Origin: Desulfobacteraceae bacterium
Lineage (GTDB): Bacteria > Desulfobacterota > Desulfobacteria > Desulfobacterales > BuS5
Reading direction: 5' to 3'
DNA length: 5,595 nucleotides
NCBI GenBank assembly: GCA_030592105.1
Contig: JAUVKE010000179.1
Coordinates: 1 to 5,595, forward strand
Position 1 is the stretch's first letter; each line of letters starts with the position of its first letter. Shown one piece after another: positions 1-5,595 of the stretch. Made by a program: the position numbers and the translations under genes. The notes under the pieces are model-generated. The model was not told the DNA's origin. It did not search any database and was given only the letters and a program-made list of their open reading frames with translations.

Positions 1-35
1 GTATAAAACAGGAAAACTATTTGGTTTTTAATTAA

Positions 36-323
36 ATGGTATATATAGTGCCTGGCGTGACACATTTGAAAAGTATAGGTATGGAAATTTATATGAAAAA
101 TAAAGTTCCAGGCATGTTTGTACCCGATGAAATAATAAAACGCCTCCAGGGAGTGGAAAAAAAGAAAGTGGCAGATGAAGGTATTCAGATTGCCTGCGAA
201 CAGATCGAAGAATTCAAAGAGATGAAGGGTGTGGCCGGAGTTCATCTAATGGCGATTGAATGGGAGCACAAAGTCCCGGAGATTGCAGAAAGGGCTAAAG
301 TGCTGCCAAGGCCAGAGCTATAA
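36..323 (+). CDS. metF: MetF-like C-terminal fragment (methylenetetrahydrofolate reductase), probably 5'-truncated
   Basis: The 95 residues match my memory of the C-terminal third of the MetF TIM barrel (full proteins are about 300 residues). They begin with a barrel strand and the GVTxLKSxGM segment (residues 7-16), followed by VPGM (24-27), a DEIIKRL helix, and the closing GVAGVHLMAIEWEHKVPEI region (65-83). MetF reduces methylene-THF to methyl-THF in methionine synthesis or the acetyl-CoA pathway. The sequence is family-like from about residue 2. However, the codon directly before ATG 36 is TAA (33-35), the ten codons before that do not look like MetF, and the other two frames also stop there. 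There is no ribosome binding site at the usual distance from ATG 36. I therefore infer a 3' remnant of a once complete gene, or an assembly or sequence error near the window edge. The following HdrA-like gene starts 23 bp downstream, so they were probably one operon. Confidence 0.7.
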   Translation: MVYIVPGVTHLKSIGMEIYMKNKVPGMFVPDEIIKRLQGVEKKKVADEGIQIACEQIEEFKEMKGVAGVHLMAIEWEHKVPEIAERAKVLPRPEL

Positions 324-332
324 TTTTTAAAT

Positions 333-338
333 AAGGAG
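333..338 (+). promoter_or_regulatory. Ribosome binding site fixing a TTG start
   Basis: AAGGAG lies 8 nt before the TTG at 347. The next in-frame ATG (374) would begin inside the first beta strand of the FAD-binding fold, so TTG is the better start. Confidence 0.75.
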
Positions 339-346
339 TTTTTAAA

Positions 347-1600
347 TTGAATATAGAACTGAAAAAAAAGGTCATGGTTGTGGGAGGCGGTATTGCAGGC
401 CTTACTGCTGCCTGGGAATTATCCAGAATGAACGTTGATGTTCATATAGTGGAAAAGACCTGTTTTTTAGGCGGACATGCAATTAAACTTTGCTGCAAGG
501 CAACGGAAGAATGCCAGCAATGCAGTGCCTGTTCTGTTGAAAAAATGCTGAAAAACGTGATAAATGAACCTAAAATCAATATTCATTTATCCACAGAGAT
601 AGAAACCATAAATCGTAATGGTAATTTTCAAGTCAGCCTGAATAAATCTCCCGAATACATAGATTCCAGGCTCTGTACAAATTGCGGGGCATGTTTTGAA
701 AAATGCCCTGAACAGGGTGCAATTGTACAGGGATTTTCAAAAAACAACTCTCCTCTTTACGGAATTGTGGAAGAAAAGATTTCCCTTATCAAAGATTTCT
801 GCAAAGATATATGCCCCGAAGGGGCTATTTCCCTTGACAAAAAAGGCTCATCAGAAAATCTTGATGTTGATGCTGTAATTCTTGCGGCGGGTTTTCAACC
901 TTTTGATCCTGAAATAGAAGGAACTTACGGCTATAATAAATTTGACAATGTTATTTCAGGCATGGATCTTGAGGAGGCTTTAAGGCAAAATGGCTGCGCA
1001 CCAAGGCCGTCGGACGGCAAAAAACCTGAAAAGATTGCTTTTATCCAATGTGTGGGGAGCAGAGATGAAAGGCTGGGAAATCTCTGGTGCTCACAGGTAT
1101 GCTGTCCTTATGCACTGAGAATGGCTGAAGTTATTAAAAACCAGGATCCTGAAACTAAAATTTTCATGTTTTACATGGATATCCAAAATACTGGAAATAA
1201 ATTCCCAATATTTTATGAAAAATGTAAATCAGACATAGAATTTATCAGAAATATTCCAATAGATATCATTCCTGTTGAAAATAATAGAGTTAAAATACGA
1301 TATTTAAACGACAATGATGGTTCCGCCATAATCGAGGAGTTTGATCTTGTTGTATTATCCATAGGGATCACACCCGGAGAGGACAATAATAAATTATCAA
1401 AAATTTTTGATGTTGCTCTTGATAAAGATGGTTTTATATCAAACAATAATAAACTCAACAAGTCCTCCACCTCGAACAGAGGCATTTTCGTTGCAGGAAC
1501 TGCCGGAGGTCCAAAAAATATTGCAGGCTCCATGGCAAATGCAGGCCAGGCTGCTTGTGAAGCGCTAAATTATTTGGAGGGGAAGGAACCTATACAATGA
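347..1600 (+). CDS. HdrA/QmoA-like FAD-dependent iron-sulfur oxidoreductase
   Basis: This is a 417-residue cytoplasmic flavoprotein of the HdrA/QmoA family, which passes or bifurcates electrons between FAD and iron-sulfur partners. An N-terminal Rossmann fold has GGGIAG (13-18), the ribose-binding Glu36, and LGGHA (41-45). A Cys-rich insert (C49, C50, C56, C59, C62) resembles the extra cluster site of HdrA-type proteins. A ferredoxin-like motif follows (C110, C113, C116, C120-P), with a reduced second half (C152, C156-P). Family signatures IQCVGSRD (233-240) and WCSQVCC (247-253) come next, and the C-terminal FAD motif GIFVAGTAGGP is at 379-389. The length is close to canonical QmoA (about 410) and well below methanogen HdrA (about 650). 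It is not obviously the sulfate-pathway QmoA: no qmoC or aps genes are visible and the Cys insert differs. No membrane segments are seen. It overlaps the next gene by ATGA, indicating translational coupling. The family is certain; the physiological electron donor and acceptor are unknown. Confidence 0.9.
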   Translation: MNIELKKKVMVVGGGIAGLTAAWELSRMNVDVHIVEKTCFLGGHAIKLCCKATEECQQCSACSVEKMLKNVINEPKINIHLSTEIETINRNGNFQVSLNKSPEYIDSRLCTNCGACFEKCPEQGAIVQGFSKNNSPLYGIVEEKISLIKDFCKDICPEGAISLDKKGSSENLDVDAVILAAGFQPFDPEIEGTYGYNKFDNVISGMDLEEALRQNGCAPRPSDGKKPEKIAFIQCVGSRDERLGNLWCSQVCCPYALRMAEVIKNQDPETKIFMFYMDIQNTGNKFPIFYEKCKSDIEFIRNIPIDIIPVENNRVKIRYLNDNDGSAIIEEFDLVVLSIGITPGEDNNKLSKIFDVALDKDGFISNNNKLNKSSTSNRGIFVAGTAGGPKNIAGSMANAGQAACEALNYLEGKEPIQ

Positions 1601-3216
1601 CATATAAAACAGATACAGATATAAACGAAATAAGCATCAACACTGATGTGCTGGTTATAGGCGGAGGATTAACAGGAGTTAAATCTGCCTGTGAAATAGC
1701 TTCATCAGGATACAAGGTTATTCTTGCTGAAAAAGGGACCGAGCTTGGCTTAAAAAATTCTGAGGATCAGGATTTTCAGAATTTAATAAAAAAAGTCGCC
1801 TCTGACAGCAATATTGACATTTTTACCGGTACAGATATTGTCAGTTCAGCAGGAACCCCTGGAGATTACAGTATATGGCTTTTGAAAAAAGATGGAATTT
1901 TTGAGAAAAAAGTCGGCTCCATTGTAGTTGCTACAGATTCTTCTATAAAGGTTCTTGATGGAGAATACGGGCTTTCGCTTTCTGACAAAATATTATCACA
2001 ATCACAAATAGAATCCATACTTGCATCAGACAAGGAAAGAATTAAAGGGAAAAACATTGCCATTCTTGCAGGCTTTGCCCAGGAAGGAAACCCCATAGTT
2101 ACACAGCGGGTTTTAACCAGCGTTCTTGCCATGGAAAAAATTACCGGGTGCACTGTTTTTGTATATATTAATAATATTAAAGTGGCATCCAGCGGCCTGG
2201 AAAGGCTCTGTAAAGAAGGAAGAGATAAAGGCGCAATATACTTTAAACTGACGGATACTCCTGAAATAACCGAGACAGATGGAAAAATAAAAATTACCTT
2301 TATTGATCCTGTGCTGAGAAATACGCTGGAGGCTGAGCATGATTTAATCGTTATTGAGGAACAGATAACCGCTGACCCAATAAACAAAAAGCTTGCAGAG
2401 CTTCTCGGGATTGATCTTGGTTCACAGGATTTTCTCCAGAAAGAGAATGTTCACATGTTTCCTGTGCGGACAAACAGGGAAGGAATCTTTGTCGCGGGTT
2501 TGAGCCGCAGAGTTTGCAATCTGGCAAATGCCTGGGTGGACGTTGATAATGTAGTGCTGGAAATAAAAAAACTCCTGGAAAATGGTACAAAAAAAATACC
2601 TGCGGACAAAGCGGTTATAGACGCAGAAAAATGCACAATCTGCCTGACTTGCTACAGATGCTGTCCCCACGGAGCCATATTCTGGGAGGGAGACAAAGCT
2701 GTTATATCTCCAGTTGCATGTCAGGGCTGCGGGATATGTGCCAGTGAATGTCCAATGAACGCTATTCAATTGGGCGGATATAATGATTCTTTTATTTCAG
2801 ATGAAATTAAAGCAAAAACAGAATCAACAGCAGCAAAACCGAATATAATTGCTTTTTGCTGCGAAAACTCGGCTTATGAAGCAGGTCTGATGGCTGAATC
2901 ATTTAACATGCAGATTCCCGAAGGACTCAATATCATCAAAGTACCCTGCGCAGGCAAAATAGACCTTGATTTTATTATGAGCTCATTTGCACAAGGGGCT
3001 GACGGCGTGCTTGTAATGACCTGTCATAACGGGAACTGCAAATCAGAAAAAGGAAATATTTTTGCAGGCTGGAGAGTTGCAGAGGCGCAAAGCAAGCTGG
3101 AAATTATAGGGCTTGAAAAAGAGAGACTTGCTTTTGTTACCCTGGCTTCCAACATGGGAAAAGACTTTTGCAGAATTGTCAATGAGATGGAAGAAAGGCT
3201 AAAAAAATTAGGTTAA
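1597..3216 (+). CDS. HdrA-MvhD fusion (QmoB-like) FAD/iron-sulfur protein
   Basis: This 539-residue protein has three parts. Residues 16-330 form a flavin-binding domain with GGGLTG (22-27), Glu45, and a C-terminal GIFVAG (296-301). Residues 340-395 form a two-cluster ferredoxin domain (C346, C349, C352, C356-P; C375, C378, C381, C385-P). Residues 416-539 form an MvhD/FlpD domain with C421-C422, C451, and the CHNGNC motif (476-481) matching the family's GCHxGxC. MvhD hands electrons from hydrogenase or dehydrogenase to HdrA; in QmoB it is fused. The protein is clearly shorter than canonical QmoB (about 750). Where many MvhD proteins have a second Cys (CxxC), this one has Ser425 (CCENS), so its [2Fe-2S] ligands may differ. 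The start is ATG 1597, which shares bases with the TGA of the preceding gene, with AAGGA at 1583-1587. I infer a heteromeric complex with that gene product. The family is secure; the specific partner is not. Confidence 0.9.
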   Translation: MTYKTDTDINEISINTDVLVIGGGLTGVKSACEIASSGYKVILAEKGTELGLKNSEDQDFQNLIKKVASDSNIDIFTGTDIVSSAGTPGDYSIWLLKKDGIFEKKVGSIVVATDSSIKVLDGEYGLSLSDKILSQSQIESILASDKERIKGKNIAILAGFAQEGNPIVTQRVLTSVLAMEKITGCTVFVYINNIKVASSGLERLCKEGRDKGAIYFKLTDTPEITETDGKIKITFIDPVLRNTLEAEHDLIVIEEQITADPINKKLAELLGIDLGSQDFLQKENVHMFPVRTNREGIFVAGLSRRVCNLANAWVDVDNVVLEIKKLLENGTKKIPADKAVIDAEKCTICLTCYRCCPHGAIFWEGDKAVISPVACQGCGICASECPMNAIQLGGYNDSFISDEIKAKTESTAAKPNIIAFCCENSAYEAGLMAESFNMQIPEGLNIIKVPCAGKIDLDFIMSSFAQGADGVLVMTCHNGNCKSEKGNIFAGWRVAEAQSKLEIIGLEKERLAFVTLASNMGKDFCRIVNEMEERLKKLG

Positions 3217-3248
3217 ATTTTTAAAAATTTCCAAGATTCTTTTAATCT

Positions 3249-3276
3249 CTGGATTCCCGCCTGTGCGGGAATCCAG
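3249..3276. repeat. Perfect 12-bp-stem palindrome between convergent genes
   Basis: CTGGATTCCCGC (3249-3260) pairs exactly with GCGGGAATCCAG (3265-3276) around a CTGT loop. It lies 32 bp after the QmoB-like stop and 17 bp from the stop of the opposing selenoprotein gene. The hairpin could stop transcription in both directions, but neither side has a proper T-run (only TTT on the + side). It also resembles the dispersed GGATTCCCGC-type palindromes found in many copies in proteobacterial genomes (recollection). A separate AT-only 16-bp palindrome covers 3215-3230. Confidence 0.75.
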
Positions 3277-3293
3277 TTTCAATAAAACGTAAA

Positions 3294-4613
3294 TTACATA
3301 GCTGTCTCAGGATGAAAAACATTAACATCCTTTAAATCATCCCCAAGGTATTCACGTTCGTTGGGCCCGAGTATACCCAGTGAAAGCGCAAGTAATGTCC
3401 AAAAATGTACAACTGGATAGTCACCACCGTAGTGTTCGCTCAATTCATGAATCTGGGCATGGCAGTTATGACATCCTGCAATACAATAATCGGCTCCTGA
3501 GGCCTTTATCTGTTCGTCTTTTAATTTTCCGTATGCCAGGCGCTGATCTTTAAACCCTGACTGGAGAAAACCTCCGCCACCACCGCAGCAGTAATTATTA
3601 GACATATTAGGCTGCATATCCACAAAATTTTCTTCGCCAACAACAGCTTTAATTGCATAACGAAAATCCCTGGCTATCTGATCTCCATAGCTTTTCCGTA
3701 CTATCTGGCAGGGGTCCTGGGCAGTAAATTTTATACCGAGCTCCTTGTTCCAGTCTGAACTTGGTTTCAGTTTACCCTCCCTGATCCACCTTGCATAATA
3801 CTCATATATATTTTTTATTTCAAAATCATGTTCAATATTAAATTTTTTAAGTCCGGCCCGGACTGCAAATGTTACGTGTCCTCATTCGGTGTTAAGATAC
3901 GTTTTGCACCCCAGCTCATCGGCCTGATTTGCCGAGGTTCTAACAATCTTTTCCCAACCTTCATTATCAGACATAAACATGCAGTAATTTTCTCCGCCCC
4001 ATCCCTTACTTCCGTAGGTCCAGTTTGCACCAGCAAGATGGAGAATTTTCCACAAGGGAACCATCTCATCAGGTTCTGTTACAGGCTCTCTTGAATTCTG
4101 GTTCAAAAAGAATTCGGCCCCTTCTTTATCTACGGGAGCCTCCATATCCTTAAACTCCGGCTGTGCTTCCCTGTACTCTTCTAAGACATCCTCTACAACA
4201 AAGGTAAAATCTTCAGGAGATGTACCCATGGCACTGCAGCTGTCATTTCTTAAAGCCATATCACATGATCCGAGTATACCCTTGGGACGTTCTTCCCTTG
4301 GCACCTGCATCCTTGCATTATAAACCAGCTGAGGAATATCGATCTGCATGGGACACACATGTATACATCTCTGACACATGGTACACATCCAGATCCAATC
4401 ATGATTTATTAATTCTTCATCCATCCCCAAAGCCGCCATGCGCAAAAATTTCCTTGGGTCCATTCCCTCAAGGCCTGTTGCAGGGCATCCTGAAGAACAT
4501 ACCCCGCATGTTAAACAAAGATTAAGATTTCCTCCTTCGGGGAGAATTTCTTTAACCTTATCTAAAAATATACTCTTTTTCTTTCCTCCGAGTTTTATTG
4601 CCGCCTCACCCAT
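3294..4613 (-). CDS. Selenocysteine-containing HdrD/DsrK-like iron-sulfur protein (HdrC-HdrB fusion), read through in-frame UGA
   Basis: Read as one gene, this encodes 439 residues. The start is ATG 4613 with AAAGGA 6 nt upstream; the stop is TAA at 3294-3296. The N-terminal HdrC-like domain carries two [4Fe-4S] motifs: C33, C36, C39, C43-P and C77, C80, C83, C87-P. The C-terminal HdrB/HdrD-like part holds one full CCG motif: C302, C342-C343, C381-x2-C384. In front of it is a degenerate first CCG-like half with C211, C236 and the UGA at residue 244 in the context NTE-U-GH. Related DsrK, HmcF and TmcB proteins have E-C-G-H there (from memory), so Sec replaces a Cys. No stop occurs in the 86 codons between the TGA and the first downstream candidate start, and similarity is continuous across it. 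Such proteins reduce disulfides or exchange electrons with HdrA-type subunits; it is soluble, with no membrane segments. An ordinary caller would give two proteins, 3882-4613 and 3294-3623. A nonsense mutation is the alternative but fits less well. Confidence 0.85.
3850..3864 (-). promoter_or_regulatory. Candidate bacterial SECIS hairpin
   Basis: On the mRNA, AGUCCG-GGC-CGGACU forms a perfect 6-bp stem with a three-base GGC loop. It begins 18 nt and its loop begins 24 nt after the UGA. This fits the bacterial SECIS pattern as I recall it: a small apical loop with a G in its first two positions, about 16-37 nt behind the UGA, inside the coding region. It would recruit SelB with Sec-tRNA. The surrounding sequence is AT-rich, so this GC-rich hairpin stands out. 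Confidence 0.75.
3882..3884 (-). other. UGA recoded as selenocysteine (residue 244)
   Basis: TGA lies in frame inside the HdrD/DsrK-like gene, between the codons for Asn-Thr-Glu and Gly-His. The flanking residues form the E-C-G-H site of the family with Sec in place of Cys. The downstream frame stays open for 195 more codons and contains the full CCG motif. Confidence 0.82.
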
Positions 4614-4654
4614 AATAAATCCTTTTTCAGTTATATCTACATTTATTATTTTGA

Positions 4655-4768
4655 CTATTTTAATGGATTTGGACCAAGTTTTTTTGTATGCTCAGTCATC
4701 TCCTTTGCATATGCCACAAACATAGGCCCTTTGCCAATAACCATAGCAAACTTCCAGAACCTTTGCAT
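4655..4768 (-). CDS. Possible 37-residue small protein upstream of the selenoprotein gene
   Basis: ATG at 4768 opens a 37-codon frame ending in TAG (4655-4657), 41 bp before the selenoprotein start and in the same direction. The peptide begins MQRFWKFAMVIGKGP and ends EHTKKLGPNPLK; it is basic with an aromatic N-terminal half and no clear membrane segment. An in-frame TAA (4775-4777) lies just upstream, so it cannot extend further. The ribosome binding site is weak (AAGA about 9 nt before ATG). It sits between a good promoter and the selenoprotein gene, so it is very probably transcribed. I do not recognise the family. It could be a real small subunit, a leader peptide, or the tail of a decayed gene. 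Confidence 0.5.
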   Translation of the reverse strand: MQRFWKFAMVIGKGPMFVAYAKEMTEHTKKLGPNPLK

Positions 4769-5022
4769 TATTATTTATCTTAAAATCTATAATTACCCCT
4801 TAAAGAGAATTTTCTAATATCAGAAAAAGTATAACTATAAGAAAATATTATAAATGTTTTATATAAAATATTTACGGGAATAAGTCAAGAATTTTCCCCG
4901 TTCCCCACCCCACCTTGGTGGTATAGACCGTCACATAAACAATTTCAGCAATAGAACATCTGGCCGTATGAAATTTATTATCTGAATATCTATAGAAGTG
5001 AAACAAGTGAGAGAAATATAGG
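4769..5022. other. Non-coding AT-rich spacer
   Basis: This 254-bp stretch holds the promoter noted above. It also contains a short inverted repeat, CCACC-TT-GGTGG (4910-4921), about 22 bp upstream of the -35 box, which could be an operator. I see no reading frame with gene-like character, no tRNA, and no convincing terminator behind the STAS gene. Confidence 0.5.
4860..4888 (-). promoter_or_regulatory. Sigma-70-type promoter for the small ORF and selenoprotein gene
   Basis: On the - strand, TTGACT (4888-4883) is separated by 17 nt from TATATA (4865-4860), within a very AT-rich stretch. A second -10-like TATAAT follows about 7 nt further on. Transcription would start near 4850, giving an ~80-nt leader before the small ORF. 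Confidence 0.5.
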
Positions 5023-5346
5023 TTATTTTATTTCCTGAGCAGAGGGAAAAGGGGGGTCAGAATCAAGAATATTTGATAAAGAAGATGCTGCTGTCGGTCT
5101 GACATTAACAGCTATCATTTTGGCTCCAAAAATACGGCAGGCATCATGCATCACACAAAGCCATTTATAATACACCCTGTCTATGAGCATAACTTTACTC
5201 ATGTCATAATAGAGGAGAGATGCCCCTTGCTTTCGTAAAAACTCAAGAGTTTCCTTAATCTCACCCTCAGAATCGGTGGGATCCATTGCCGGACCAGGTT
5301 CAAAAAGTACCTTGCCGTACCCTATGCTGGTAAGATGACTGTCCAC
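5023..5346 (-). CDS. Small STAS-domain protein (RsbS/anti-anti-sigma-like)
   Basis: This 107-residue cytoplasmic protein looks like a single STAS domain, the fold used by anti-sigma antagonists and stressosome proteins. The central segment LLYYDMSKVMLID (44-56) matches the strand-loop pattern DxSxVxxID. Helix residues 57-75 end in FGAKMIAVNVRPTAASSL (73-90), matching the family's GAxxxxVGxRPxxA region. The usual phosphorylated Ser or Thr after ID is Arg57 here, so it may not be controlled by the standard kinase switch. The start is GTG 5346 with AGAGGT 5 nt before it; an in-frame TAG just upstream (5358-5360) excludes a longer form. It ends in TAA at 5023. No kinase, phosphatase or sigma-factor gene is visible beside it. 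The domain call is by eye and the role is unknown. Confidence 0.65.
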   Translation of the reverse strand: MDSHLTSIGYGKVLFEPGPAMDPTDSEGEIKETLEFLRKQGASLLYYDMSKVMLIDRVYYKWLCVMHDACRIFGAKMIAVNVRPTAASSLSNILDSDPPFPSAQEIK

Positions 5347-5371
5347 TTTATACCTCTATTTTGGTAACTAT

Positions 5372-5384
5372 TCAGCGTCGCTGA
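5372..5384. repeat. 13-bp palindrome upstream of the STAS gene
   Basis: TCAGCG-T-CGCTGA is a perfect 6-bp inverted repeat with a single central base. It lies about 26-38 bp upstream of the GTG start of the STAS gene and just beside the long inverted repeat. It could be an operator or the end of an element. Confidence 0.45.
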
Positions 5385-5389
5385 TTTAA

Positions 5390-5595
5390 GATACGCAGCA
5401 GGTATGATCTGATTAAAACTTTGAAATTGCTTGAACGGATTAGAGAGCGTTAAGAAAGAATCCATCAGGGCTGAACTTATTGACATTATTTTCTGGTATA
5501 CTATTACGCAAACTTATATTTTAACAGATTCTTTCTTTACGACCTCTTATCTGTGAGTTTTTCATGGTTTAATCAGATTATACCTGGTGCTATAC
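5390..5595. repeat. Long imperfect inverted repeat (~70-bp arms, 64-bp centre), running to the window edge
   Basis: The left arm (5390-5462) aligns with the reverse complement of the right arm (5527-5595) almost end to end, with a few small gaps. GCAGCAGGTATGATCTGATT (left) faces GCACCAGGTATAATCTGATT (right), and the inner ends CGTTAAGAAAGAATC and CGTAAAGAAAGAATC differ at one position. The right arm reaches the last base, so the repeat may continue. Possible readings are a MITE-like element, insertion-sequence remnants, or two mirrored leaders of divergent paralogous genes, one being the STAS gene. No protein is encoded in it. Confidence 0.7.
5480..5507 (+). promoter_or_regulatory. Possible rightward promoter in the centre of the inverted repeat
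   Basis: TTGACA (5480-5485) matches the -35 consensus, and TATTAC (5502-5507) follows after 16 nt. It would transcribe towards the right window edge through the right repeat arm. The -10 box is only moderate. Confidence 0.3.

Noticed and set aside
1213..1533. 106-codon - strand ORF in the HdrA-like gene
   Set aside because: It is antisense to the conserved C-terminal FAD domain and has no recognisable motif.
1866..2769. Several - strand ORFs (61-173 codons) in the QmoB-like gene
   Set aside because: All lie antisense to conserved flavin and ferredoxin motifs, and their Ser/Phe-rich composition is typical of reverse-strand shadows.
3294..3623. Separate 109-residue gene starting at GTG 3623
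   Set aside because: It begins in mid-domain, between C302 and C342-C343 of one CCG motif, with no proper start context. It is the 3' part of the selenoprotein gene.
3882..3884. TGA as a nonsense mutation making a pseudogene
   Set aside because: It is the only lesion in 439 codons, sits exactly at an expected Cys, and is followed by a SECIS-like hairpin; decay would not place it so.
3828..4094. 88-codon + strand ORF inside the selenoprotein gene
   Set aside because: It is antisense to the UGA/SECIS region, has no family-like motifs, and overlaps a convincing coding frame on the other strand.
4220..4725. Two overlapping + strand ORFs (101 and 95 codons)
   Set aside because: They are antisense shadows of the HdrC-like domain and the small-ORF region, with low-complexity Pro/Phe/His-rich translations and no sensible start context.
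5526..5570. 14-codon - strand ORF starting at ATG in the right repeat arm
   Set aside because: It is too short and is not preserved in the matching left arm, where the equivalent frame differs and stops.

Overview
The window reads as a piece of a chromosome from an anaerobic, selenocysteine-using bacterium, most likely a sulfate-reducing or syntrophic member of the Desulfobacterota (former Deltaproteobacteria). The basis is the gene content: heterodisulfide-reductase (Hdr/Qmo)-type flavin and iron-sulfur proteins, a fragment of methylenetetrahydrofolate reductase, and an in-frame UGA with a hairpin behind it in an HdrD/DsrK-type protein. Codons are AT-rich. The assignment comes from reading the proteins, not from a database search.

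Left part, + strand (36-3216). The last ~95 residues of a MetF-like protein are preceded in frame by a TAA, so the gene looks 5'-truncated. Then follow two tightly spaced genes: an HdrA/QmoA-like flavoprotein (347-1600, TTG start behind a good ribosome binding site) and an HdrA-MvhD/QmoB-like protein (1597-3216) that overlaps it by ATGA. Together they look like a cytoplasmic electron-transfer module. The MetF neighbour hints at a link to C1 metabolism (the reductive acetyl-CoA pathway), which is inference.

Middle (3217-3293). A perfect 12-bp-stem palindrome sits between the convergent transcription units.

Right part, - strand (4888 down to 3294). A plausible sigma-70 promoter (4860-4888) faces a 37-codon small ORF (4655-4768), followed by one long gene at 3294-4613. 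A standard ORF caller splits this gene in two at a TGA (3882-3884). The frame stays open through the TGA, the TGA stands where relatives are expected to have the Cys of an E-C-G-H motif, and a 6-bp hairpin with a GGC loop lies 17 nt downstream. I read it as a 439-residue selenoprotein: an HdrC-like double [4Fe-4S] domain fused to an HdrB/HdrD-like CCG domain. It could be the thiol/disulfide or electron-exchange partner of the HdrA-like pair encoded convergently, since together the three genes supply A-, B-, C- and MvhD-type modules.

Far right (5023-5595). A small STAS-domain protein on the - strand follows. Upstream of it lies a ~70-bp imperfect inverted repeat (5390-5462 against 5527-5595) that runs to the window edge and is not explained by any gene here.
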